From: Sphingomonadales bacterium
Lineage (GTDB): Bacteria > Pseudomonadota > Alphaproteobacteria > Sphingomonadales > Sphingomonadaceae
NCBI GenBank assembly: GCA_025351405.1
Contig: JANXVZ010000021.1
Span: 124,001 to 188,000, forward strand
Length of the DNA stretch: 64,000 nucleotides
Direction of reading: 5' to 3'
Position numbers and translations under genes: made by a program. Below are positions 57,317-64,000 of the stretch, one piece after another (position 1 is the stretch's first letter; every line of letters begins with the position of its first letter). Under the pieces are notes generated by a model that ran no database searches, was not told where the DNA came from, and was given only the letters and a program-made list of their open reading frames with translations.

Positions 57317-59113
57317 ATGCTGATCCGCCGCTTGCCCGACACGCTCGTCAACCAGATCGCCGCTGGCGAAGTGGTCGAGCGCCCGGCTGCGGCCCTGAAG
57401 GAACTGGTTGAAAACGCGCTCGATGCCGGGGCGACGCGTATTGCTGTCGACCTCGAGGCCGGCGGCATCGATCACCTGTCGGTCAGCGATGACGGCTGCG
57501 GCATGGCTGCGGCGCAGATGCGGCTGGCGGTTGAACGCCATGCCACCTCGAAACTGCCCGATGGCGACCTTTCTGCAATCTCGACGCTGGGCTTTCGCGG
57601 CGAGGCCTTGCCGTCGATCGCCAGCGTTGCCACGCTGACGCTGACCAGTCGCGCGCCGGGTGAGGAGGGCTGGCAACTGGTCATCGACAATGGCCGCCCG
57701 GTCAGCGACGGGCCGGCCGCCACGCCGCCCGGCACCCGCGTTGCCGTCGATGGCTTGTTCGCCGCCGTCCCGGCACGCCGCAAATTCTTGAAATCCGAAC
57801 GGTCGGAGCTTGCCGCCTGCCTCGATGTCGTCCGCCGGCTGGCCATGGCACGGCCCGAGGTCGGCTTCGAGGTCAAGCACTACGGCCGCCGCTTGCTGGG
57901 CGTGGCAGCGGCGCCCGACGCCAGCCCGCAATCGCTGGTGCAACGGCTTTCGGCGCTGCTCGGGCCGGATTTTGCGGACAATGCCGTGCCGATCGACTTT
58001 GACCGCGATGGCGTTTCGCTGGGCGGGCTCGCGGGCATCCCCACCTATAATCGCGGCATCGCCGACCACCAGTTCCTGTTCGTCAACCGCCGGCCCGTGC
58101 GCGACCGTCTTCTCGTTGGCGCCGTGCGTGGCGCCTACCAGGATCTGCTGGCGCGCGATCGCCACCCGGTTGCCGCGCTGTTTCTCGACGTCCCCCACGA
58201 TGCCGTCGATGTCAACGTCCACCCGGCGAAGACCGAAGTGCGCTTTCGCGACGGGGCGCTGGTGCGCGGTCTCATCGTGTCGGGCTTGCGGCGGGCGCTG
58301 GATGCCGCAGGCCATCGCGCTTCAACCAGCGTCAGCGCGGCGGCGCTTGCTGCCTTTGCGGTGCCGCAGGCGTTTGGCGCAACCTGGGCAGGCCCCGGCG
58401 AGGCGTTGCAGGCGCTCGCCGAACCGCCGCGCCTGTTCAGTCAATTTCCCGATGCGTTTGCGCCGCCGGCCTATGCCGGGTCGGACACTGGCCTCGCCGC
58501 GTCCCCCGTCGAACCTGCGCCGGTTCCCGCTTCGCACCCGCTCGGCGCCGCGCGGGGACAGGTCGCCAATACCTATATCGTCGCGGAAACCGCCGATGCA
58601 CTGATCCTCGTCGACCAGCACGCCGCGCATGAAAGACTGACCCTGGAGCGCATGAACAAGGCACTGCGCCAGGGGGCGGTGGCGGCGCAGTCGCTCCTCA
58701 TCCCGCAGGTTGTCGAGCTTGACGAGATCGCCGCCGGGCGCGTTGCCGATCGCGCCGCCGAGCTGGCCGAACTGGGGCTGGAGGTCGAAGCCTTTGGACG
58801 GTCGGCAGTCCTTGTGCGTGCCACCCCGGCGTTGCTCGGTGCCGTCGATGCAGAGGGCCTGGTGCGCGATCTGGCCGACGACCTGGCGGCGTGGGGCACC
58901 GCCATCACCCTCAAGGAACGCCTCGATGCCGTGGCGGCGACGATGGCGTGCCACGGATCGGTGCGCGCCGGGCGTGTGCTGTCGATTGCCGAAATGAACG
59001 CCCTGCTGCGCGAGATGGAAATCACCCCGCACAGCGGCCAATGCAACCATGGCCGCCCGACATGGGTGCGATTGGCGCGGACCGATATCGAGAAGCTGTT
59101 CGGGCGGCGATAG
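57317..59113 (+). CDS. mutL: DNA mismatch repair protein MutL
   Basis: MutL links mismatch recognition to downstream repair. The 598-residue protein has the GHKL ATPase N-terminus: [25 protein letters not shown], then [10 protein letters not shown] and [13 protein letters not shown]. The C-terminal domain has the [13 protein letters not shown] region. The usual metal-binding DQHAxxERx(4)E pattern is largely present, so endonuclease activity is likely. Start at 57317 gives the standard [19 protein letters not shown]. Confidence 0.95.
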   Translation: MLIRRLPDTLVNQIAAGEVVERPAAALKELVENALDAGATRIAVDLEAGGIDHLSVSDDGCGMAAAQMRLAVERHATSKLPDGDLSAISTLGFRGEALPSIASVATLTLTSRAPGEEGWQLVIDNGRPVSDGPAATPPGTRVAVDGLFAAVPARRKFLKSERSELAACLDVVRRLAMARPEVGFEVKHYGRRLLGVAAAPDASPQSLVQRLSALLGPDFADNAVPIDFDRDGVSLGGLAGIPTYNRGIADHQFLFVNRRPVRDRLLVGAVRGAYQDLLARDRHPVAALFLDVPHDAVDVNVHPAKTEVRFRDGALVRGLIVSGLRRALDAAGHRASTSVSAAALAAFAVPQAFGATWAGPGEALQALAEPPRLFSQFPDAFAPPAYAGSDTGLAASPVEPAPVPASHPLGAARGQVANTYIVAETADALILVDQHAAHERLTLERMNKALRQGAVAAQSLLIPQVVELDEIAAGRVADRAAELAELGLEVEAFGRSAVLVRATPALLGAVDAEGLVRDLADDLAAWGTAITLKERLDAVAATMACHGSVRAGRVLSIAEMNALLREMEITPHSGQCNHGRPTWVRLARTDIEKLFGRR

Positions 59114-59115
59114 GC

Positions 59116-59140
59116 CTCCTCCCCCGTAAGGGAGAGGAGA
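59116..59140. terminator. Hairpin between convergent mutL and the repeat-protein gene
   Basis: CTCCTCCCCCGTAAGGGAGAGGAG forms a stem of about eight GC/AT pairs between the stop of mutL (59113) and the stop of the convergent minus-strand gene (59147). Its position suggests a shared bidirectional terminator. There is no strong T run on either strand. Confidence 0.5.
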
Positions 59141-59146
59141 ACCGTC

Positions 59147-60274
59147 TTACCCGTGGGTGGTCGCGTAAAGTGCCCAAAGCTGGGCGACGTCCTTCATGCC
59201 GCCCTTTTCGCTGACCGCGGTAAAGCTCGACTTGGCGAGCCCGGCATTGCCGGCCTTAATCGCGGCAATACCCTTGTAGACAAGCGCCTGGTCGGTATCG
59301 CTGCCCTTGGCGGCGATGACCTTGTCGAACGCAGCGATTGCCTGCGGATACTGGCCGAGGCCGAGATAGGCATTGCCGCCGCGCATCGCGGTGGCGGGTA
59401 CGGCGACAAGCTTGGGTGCGTCGACTGCTGCCTTTGTCGTCATGGTGCCGGCCGCCTGTGCCAGCCGCTGCGACATCGCATCGGAACCCGCAGCGCCGGC
59501 CTTGGCGAGGGCATCGCGGGCGACGCCGGCCTGGTTGGCGACCAGCGCCAGCTTGGCGAATTCCTGGTAATCGACCGGACGGTCGATCGTGCCGGTGGCG
59601 CTCATCAGGTGGAACAGCGCCAGCTTGGCTTCAGGGCGCATCTGGCTCTGGCCGAGTTCGGTCAGCAGCGTCTTCCACCGTGCCGGCGAACTATCGACCC
59701 GGATCAGCTTTTCGGTGGTGGCGAGATACCCCTTCTTGTCGCCGGCCTTGTATTGCGCGGCAGCGAGGTTCTCGAGGTAGATCGGCTTGGCGCCATTGGC
59801 CTTGATGAGGTTGTTATAGGCCGCGACGGCCTCGCCATAACGGCCCTTCTTGACCGACGCCTGCGCGATGAGGATCTGCATGCCTTCGCCGCCGCCCTTG
59901 CGGGCTTCGGCGATGGCGCGATCGTAATTGCCGGCCTGATAGTATAGCGGCGCCAGCTGGCTTGGGGGTGCACCAATGCTTTCAAGGGCTGCGGCGGCCT
60001 CGCCATAACGCCCGGCGCGGGTGAAGACATAGCCGGCCATCTGTGCGGTCTTGGTCTTTTCCTCGGGGCTCGATGCGGCGGCGCGGGCGCTGTTGATGGC
60101 GCTGGTTGCGGCTGCCATGTTGCCCGACTTGGCTGCCGAGGCCGCCGCATTCAGCGCCTTGCCAACAGCGGCCGACACCGCCGCAGCGGCCGGGGCGGCT
60201 GACAGCCCGGCGCACAGCAGGGCAGCGAGAACAGCGGTGGAAGCGACAATCGGGAAACGGGCGTTACGGCGCAT
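59147..60274 (-). CDS. Exported helical-repeat (TPR-like) protein
   Basis: This 375-residue protein has a signal peptide (MRRNARFPIVASTAVLAALL, cleavage near APAAAA). The mature part is Ala-rich and helical, with TPR-like units such as AGRYGEAAAALESIG and KKGRYGEAVAAYNNLIK, and a C-terminal GLGQYPQAIAAFDKVIAAK unit. It is probably a periplasmic scaffold; partners are unknown. The ATG at 60274 was chosen because AAAGAGG lies 6 bp upstream; a longer frame to 60406 lacks a signal peptide at its start. Confidence 0.78.
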   Translation of the reverse strand: MRRNARFPIVASTAVLAALLCAGLSAAPAAAAVSAAVGKALNAAASAAKSGNMAAATSAINSARAAASSPEEKTKTAQMAGYVFTRAGRYGEAAAALESIGAPPSQLAPLYYQAGNYDRAIAEARKGGGEGMQILIAQASVKKGRYGEAVAAYNNLIKANGAKPIYLENLAAAQYKAGDKKGYLATTEKLIRVDSSPARWKTLLTELGQSQMRPEAKLALFHLMSATGTIDRPVDYQEFAKLALVANQAGVARDALAKAGAAGSDAMSQRLAQAAGTMTTKAAVDAPKLVAVPATAMRGGNAYLGLGQYPQAIAAFDKVIAAKGSDTDQALVYKGIAAIKAGNAGLAKSSFTAVSEKGGMKDVAQLWALYATTHG

Positions 60275-60585
60275 GAACATCCTCTTTGGTTTCGTGATGC
60301 ATTGGGGCCAACCTGGCCGTTGCCAGATGGCCGCTGGCTGAACGGCGGGGCGACATCGCCCCGGCCATTTGCCGAACGGCCAACGCGGCCTCGTCCAGAC
60401 GGGCATTGTCGGTCGGCCTCACCCTTGCCGAAACTGAAGCGACGCGCAACGCTGTTTCCGCGCAGGGCCGTCCAACGCCTGTTTTGTGTCGGCAGCCCTC
60501 GGTGGGCGATCGGTGATCGGCAGATGGTTGCACCCAATTTGCCAAACGCCTAAGCGCGCCGCAACAACCAACGCATCGGCGTTCA
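60275..60585. other. 311-bp divergent intergenic region
   Basis: This stretch separates the minus-strand repeat protein from fabD on the plus strand and must hold both promoters. I see no convincing short gene. It contains GGCGGGGCGACATCGCCCC near 60342-60360, a small inverted repeat of unknown role. No clear -35/-10 pair stands out. Confidence 0.5.
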
Positions 60586-61548
60586 GTGGGGAGCACGACA
60601 ATTCGCGCCTTTATATTTCCCGGCCAGGGCAGCCAGTCGGTCGGCATGGGCCGTGGCCTTGCCGAAAACAGCCCGGCCGCCCGCGCCGTTTTTGAAGAAG
60701 TCGATGACGCGCTGGGCCAGAAGCTTTCGAAATTGATGTGGGAAGGGCCGGAAGCCGACCTGACCCTGACCGCCAACGCCCAGCCCGCGATCATGGCGGT
60801 CGCAATCGCGGCGTTGCGGGTGCTGGAGACCGAAGGCGGGATCATTCTCGCCGACAAGGCGGCGTTCGTGGCCGGTCACAGCCTTGGCGAATACACCGCG
60901 CTGGCGGCGGCCGGCTCGCTCGGCATTGCCCAGACGGCGCGGCTGTTGCGCCTGCGCGGCGAGGCCATGCAGGCGGCAGTACCATTCGGCGAAGGCGCCA
61001 TGGCGGCGCTGCTCGGGCTGGGGTTCGAAGCGGTGCAGGCCATTGCGGCCGAGGCCGCGGCCCAGGGTGAACCGGGCGAGGTTTGCGCCGCCGCCAACGA
61101 CAATGCACCTGGGCAGGTCGTTGTCTCGGGCCACACCAACGCGGTGGCGCGTGCCATGGCGCTGGCCCGCACCCGCGGCGCCCGCCATTCGGTGCTGCTG
61201 CCGGTCTCGGCACCCTTCCACTGCGCGTTGATGCAACCCGCCGCCGATGCGATGGCGGCGGCGCTTGCCGATATCGACCTGCGTGCGCCGTTCGTGCCGC
61301 TGGTCGCCAATGTCACGGCCATGCCGGTCACCGACCCGGACACGATCAGGCGCCTGCTCGTCGAACAGGTCACCGGTACGGTGCGCTGGCGCGAATCGGT
61401 GCTGGCGATGGCTGAAGCAGGGGTGACGCATTTCGTCGAGCTTGGCGGCAAGGTTCTGGGCCCGATGGTGCGGCGAATTACCCCCGATGCGACGATGCTG
61501 AGTGCCGCCGACATGGCCGGCGTCGAGGCGTTGGCGAGGGATCTCTAG
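60586..61548 (+). CDS. fabD: Malonyl-CoA:ACP transacylase
   Basis: FabD loads malonyl groups onto ACP for fatty acid synthesis. The protein has FIFPGQGSQSVGMG near the start, the nucleophile Ser99 in AGHSLGEYTA, and His212 in SAPFHCALM. From the GTG at 60586 it is 320 residues. The family normally starts MRAFIFPGQGSQ, and here the codon at that Met position is ATT (60601-60603), with GGGGAG at 60588-60593 seven bases upstream; ATT may be the true start. It is followed by fabG, acpP and fabF. Confidence 0.94.
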   Translation: MGSTTIRAFIFPGQGSQSVGMGRGLAENSPAARAVFEEVDDALGQKLSKLMWEGPEADLTLTANAQPAIMAVAIAALRVLETEGGIILADKAAFVAGHSLGEYTALAAAGSLGIAQTARLLRLRGEAMQAAVPFGEGAMAALLGLGFEAVQAIAAEAAAQGEPGEVCAAANDNAPGQVVVSGHTNAVARAMALARTRGARHSVLLPVSAPFHCALMQPAADAMAAALADIDLRAPFVPLVANVTAMPVTDPDTIRRLLVEQVTGTVRWRESVLAMAEAGVTHFVELGGKVLGPMVRRITPDATMLSAADMAGVEALARDL

Positions 61549-61589
61549 GCCCTCGCGTCAAAGCGCAGGGTTCGACGAAAGGACGTTCG

Positions 61590-62366
61590 ATGTTCGATCT
61601 TACAGGCATGACCGCGCTGGTCACCGGCGCGTCGGGTGGCATCGGGTCGGCGGTTGCACGCGCCCTTGCGGCGCGAGGCGCGCGCGTCGCGCTGTCGGGC
61701 ACCCGTGCCGACGCCCTTGAGGTGGTACGACATGCGATTGCCGGCGCTGCCGGTGCGGAAGGCGGCGGTGCAGGCAGTGGCGACCCCGTTGTCCTGCCGT
61801 GCGATCTTGGAGATGCGGCCGCCGTCGATGCGCTGGTACCGCGCACTGTCGAGGCACTGGGGCGCCTCGACATCCTCGTCAACAACGCCGGAGTCACCCG
61901 CGACAACCTGGCGCTGCGCATGAAGGACGAGGAGTGGGACACCGTCATTCGCGTCAACCTCGAAGCGGCCTTCCGCCTTGCCCGCGCCGCGTTGAAGCCG
62001 ATGATGATGAAGCAACGCTTTGGCCGCATCATCTCGGTGACGTCGGTGGTCGGCGTCACCGGCAATCCGGGGCAGGCCAATTATGCCGCGTCGAAGGCCG
62101 GCCTGATCGGCATGTCGAAGGCGCTGGCGCAGGAGGTGGCGTCGCGGAATGTCACCGTCAATTGCGTCGCGCCGGGCTTCATCACCTCGCCGATGACCGA
62201 AGGGCTGGCGGAAGCGCAAAAGGCCGCCCTGATGGCGCGGATTCCGGCCGGTCGCCTGGGTGACGGCGCGGATATCGCCGCCGGCGTTGTATATCTGGCA
62301 TCGCGCGAGGCGGGGTATGTGACCGGGCAGACCCTGCACATCAACGGCGGAATGGCGATGATCTAG
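61590..62366 (+). CDS. fabG: 3-oxoacyl-ACP reductase FabG
   Basis: FabG reduces 3-oxoacyl-ACP using NADPH in each elongation round. The 258-residue SDR has [37 protein letters not shown] (typical of true FabG), catalytic Ser in [12 protein letters not shown], the Tyr-Lys pair in [14 protein letters not shown], and [14 protein letters not shown] short extra glycine-rich loop ([14 protein letters not shown]) lies after the third strand. It sits between fabD and acpP. Confidence 0.95.
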   Translation: MFDLTGMTALVTGASGGIGSAVARALAARGARVALSGTRADALEVVRHAIAGAAGAEGGGAGSGDPVVLPCDLGDAAAVDALVPRTVEALGRLDILVNNAGVTRDNLALRMKDEEWDTVIRVNLEAAFRLARAALKPMMMKQRFGRIISVTSVVGVTGNPGQANYAASKAGLIGMSKALAQEVASRNVTVNCVAPGFITSPMTEGLAEAQKAALMARIPAGRLGDGADIAAGVVYLASREAGYVTGQTLHINGGMAMI

Positions 62367-62536
62367 CTGCAGCGGCGCCCGTGCACATCGCACGCCCAAC
62401 CGCCGAGGCCGTTCTCGCCCCTCACGGCATACCGCTTCGCGGCTCGCCGGGGCGCTGCGCACTTGTCACGCCGTCCCGGCCCGGCTATCGCCACAATCTG
62501 AACAATAACCGCCGCACACTGTCGAAAGAGGGTAAC

Positions 62537-62776
62537 ATGAGCGACGTCGCCGAACGCGTTAAGAAAATCGTCGTCGAGCATCTCGGCGTCGAGGCCGACA
62601 AGGTCACCGACGACTCCAGCTTCATCGACGATTTGGGGGCGGACAGTCTCGACACCGTTGAGCTGGTCATGGCATTCGAAGAAGAATTCGGTGTCGAAAT
62701 TCCCGATGATGCCGCTGAAAAAATCCTGACCGTCAAGGACGCGATCGGCTTCATCAAGGCCAACGAAAAGGCCTGA
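62537..62776 (+). CDS. acpP: Acyl carrier protein
   Basis: ACP carries the growing acyl chain on a phosphopantetheine arm. The 79-residue acidic protein starts [20 protein letters not shown] and has the attachment Ser37 in [29 protein letters not shown] lies just before the ATG at 62537. It lies between fabG and fabF in the usual order. Confidence 0.97.
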   Translation: MSDVAERVKKIVVEHLGVEADKVTDDSSFIDDLGADSLDTVELVMAFEEEFGVEIPDDAAEKILTVKDAIGFIKANEKA

Positions 62777-62790
62777 TGTCGTATTTGGCC

Positions 62791-62831
62791 AAGGGGCGGG
62801 ACGCCCGCTGCGACAGCGCATCCCGCCCCTT
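62791..62831 (+). terminator. Strong hairpin between acpP and fabF
   Basis: AAGGGGCGGGA (62791-62801) pairs perfectly with TCCCGCCCCTT (62821-62831) over 11 bp. The 19-nt loop holds a smaller GCTG/CAGC helix. No T run follows, so it may act as a partial terminator or mRNA stabiliser that keeps acpP expression far above fabF, as is common for ACP. Confidence 0.55.
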
Positions 62832-62942
62832 TGCCAGCACCGCGCCGGTTACGGGCGCATCGTACTGCAACATGGCTCGTCGCGGTGACGCGGGGAGCCG
62901 TTTTGCTTATAGGGGATACCCCTGGGGAAGGATGAACTGCCA

Positions 62943-64000
62943 ATGCGGCGCGTGGTAATCACAGGCCTCGGCATGGTGACGCCGCTCGGATCGAGCGTCG
63001 AGACCGTCTGGGCCAATATCCTGGCATCGAAATCCGGCGCGGCAACGATCACGCGCTTCGACGCCACGGACTATGCCTGCCGGATCGCCTGCGAAGTCAT
63101 CCGCGGCGACGGCAGCGGTGTCACTTTCGATGCCAACAAGCGCGTCGACTACAAGGTCCAGCGCCAGGTCGATCCGTTCATCACCTATGGCATCGATGCC
63201 GCAGGGCAGGCGCTGGAAGATGCCGGCCTGACCAACATGAGCGAGGAAGAACGCTTCCGCGCCGGCTGTTCGATCGGCTCGGGAATCGGCGGTCTGCCGG
63301 GGATCGAGGAAGAATCGGTCGTGCTTTACACCAAGGGTCCGCGCCGGGTGTCGCCGCACTTTGTCCATGGTCGCCTCATCAACCTGATTTCGGGGCAGGT
63401 TTCGATCAAGTACGGCCTGATGGGTCCGAACCATGCCGTCGTCACGGCGTGCTCGACAGGTGCCCATGCCATTGGCGATGCGGCGCGGATGATTGCCCTC
63501 GACGACGCCGATGTCATGTTGGCGGGTGGTGCTGAAGGCGCGATCTGTCCGCTCGGCATCGCCGGCTTTTCACAGGCCAAGGCACTTTCGACGCATTTCA
63601 ACGATGATCCGACTCGTGGCAGCCGCCCGTATGACAAGGACCGCGACGGTTTCGTCATGGGCGAAGGCGCCGGCGTCGTCTGTCTCGAGGAATATGAGCA
63701 CGCAAAGGCCCGTGGCGCCAAAATCTACGGCGAAGTCATCGGCTATGGCCTGACCGGTGATGCCTGGCACGTCACCGCGCCGCATCCGGAAGGCTCCGGC
63801 GCCTTCAGGTCGATGCAGATGGCGCTGCGCAAGGCCGGGCTCAACCCTTCGGATATCGACTATATCAACGCCCATGGCACTTCGACGCCGATGGGTGACG
63901 AGCTGGAACTCGGTGCGGTTCGCCGGCTGTTCGGCAATGCCATCGAAACGGTGTCGATGTCGTCGACCAAATCCGCCATCGGGCACCTCCTCGGCGGCGC
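62943..64000 (+). CDS. fabF: 3-oxoacyl-ACP synthase II, 3' end cut by window
   Basis: FabF condenses malonyl-ACP with acyl-ACP, including long-chain steps. The visible 352 residues (of roughly 420) start MRRVVITGLGMVTPLGSSVE. The nucleophile Cys170 is in AVVTACSTGAHAIGDAARM, the first His (311) is in INAHGTSTPMGDE, and Lys343 is in MSSTKSAIGHLLGG. The second catalytic His lies past the window. The ATG at 62943 has AAGGA upstream. It completes the fabD-fabG-acpP-fabF cluster. Confidence 0.96.
   Translation, partial: MRRVVITGLGMVTPLGSSVETVWANILASKSGAATITRFDATDYACRIACEVIRGDGSGVTFDANKRVDYKVQRQVDPFITYGIDAAGQALEDAGLTNMSEEERFRAGCSIGSGIGGLPGIEEESVVLYTKGPRRVSPHFVHGRLINLISGQVSIKYGLMGPNHAVVTACSTGAHAIGDAARMIALDDADVMLAGGAEGAICPLGIAGFSQAKALSTHFNDDPTRGSRPYDKDRDGFVMGEGAGVVCLEEYEHAKARGAKIYGEVIGYGLTGDAWHVTAPHPEGSGAFRSMQMALRKAGLNPSDIDYINAHGTSTPMGDELELGAVRRLFGNAIETVSMSSTKSAIGHLLGG

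Overview
The window is GC-rich, gene-dense chromosomal DNA of an alphaproteobacterium, most likely a sphingomonad (Sphingomonadales). This is an inference from content. It has a class I PHA synthase, HWE/HisKA_2-type histidine kinases, a DUF4170 gene, a DUF3618/holin/YqjD-like membrane operon, a TonB-dependent receptor beside several short-chain dehydrogenases, a cysteine-free L31, and class II fructose-bisphosphatase. Nearly everything is chromosomal core. There is no integrase, transposase, phage structural gene or CRISPR array. Many adjacent genes share ATGA or TGATG junctions, so translational coupling is widespread.

Layout. 1-6.2 kb: the 3'-truncated carboxyltransferase subunit of an acyl-CoA carboxylase (methylcrotonoyl type), rpmE, an acyl-CoA ligase, a DUF4170 protein, an MlaC-like lipid-binding protein and a three-gene membrane operon. 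6.4-12.7 kb (+): eno, an AMIN/amidase_3 cell-wall amidase, PBP1A and prfB with its programmed +1 frameshift. 12.7-17.8 kb (-): amidase, small membrane protein, DUF4105 protein, cystathionine beta-lyase, mercaptopyruvate sulfurtransferase. Between the last two lies an RNA-like element on the + strand with its own small ORF. 17.9-22.9 kb: queF (+), then the overlapping chain argD-argF-hslO-queC-queE (-). 23-27 kb: an unknown protein, a GH18-NodB-GT2 three-domain polysaccharide protein, and tRNA-Glu. 27.4-32.7 kb (-): aminotransferase-hom-glpX-recJ.

32.8-35.8 kb: a His/Met-rich secreted protein, PHA synthase and a cupin protein. 35.8-43.3 kb is the most accessory-looking part: two SnoaL-like proteins, a medium-chain reductase, an ABM monooxygenase, three SDRs, a Rieske ferredoxin and a TonB receptor. 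It looks like a peripheral catabolic cluster that lacks its terminal oxygenase. 43.4-50 kb: hrpB, a small exported Cys protein, and a signalling group (methanogen-output-domain protein, HWE kinase, receiver protein, second HWE kinase). 50.4-51.1 kb holds two adjacent frame-disrupted genes, one an HNH endonuclease, next to tRNA-Lys. 51.3-57.1 kb (-): the rod-shape operon mreB-mreC-mreD-mrdA-rodA. 57.3-64 kb: mutL, an exported repeat protein, and the fatty-acid cluster fabD-fabG-acpP-fabF, truncated by the window end.

The points most worth a second look are the SAM-clan-like leader with an 11-bp closing stem abutting a Shine-Dalgarno sequence and a 24-codon ORF (about 16.70-16.88 kb), the GH18-NodB-GT2 fusion, the probable ATT start of fabD, a terminator-like hairpin in the argD leader, an SDR lacking its catalytic tyrosine, and the two frame-disrupted genes beside tRNA-Lys.
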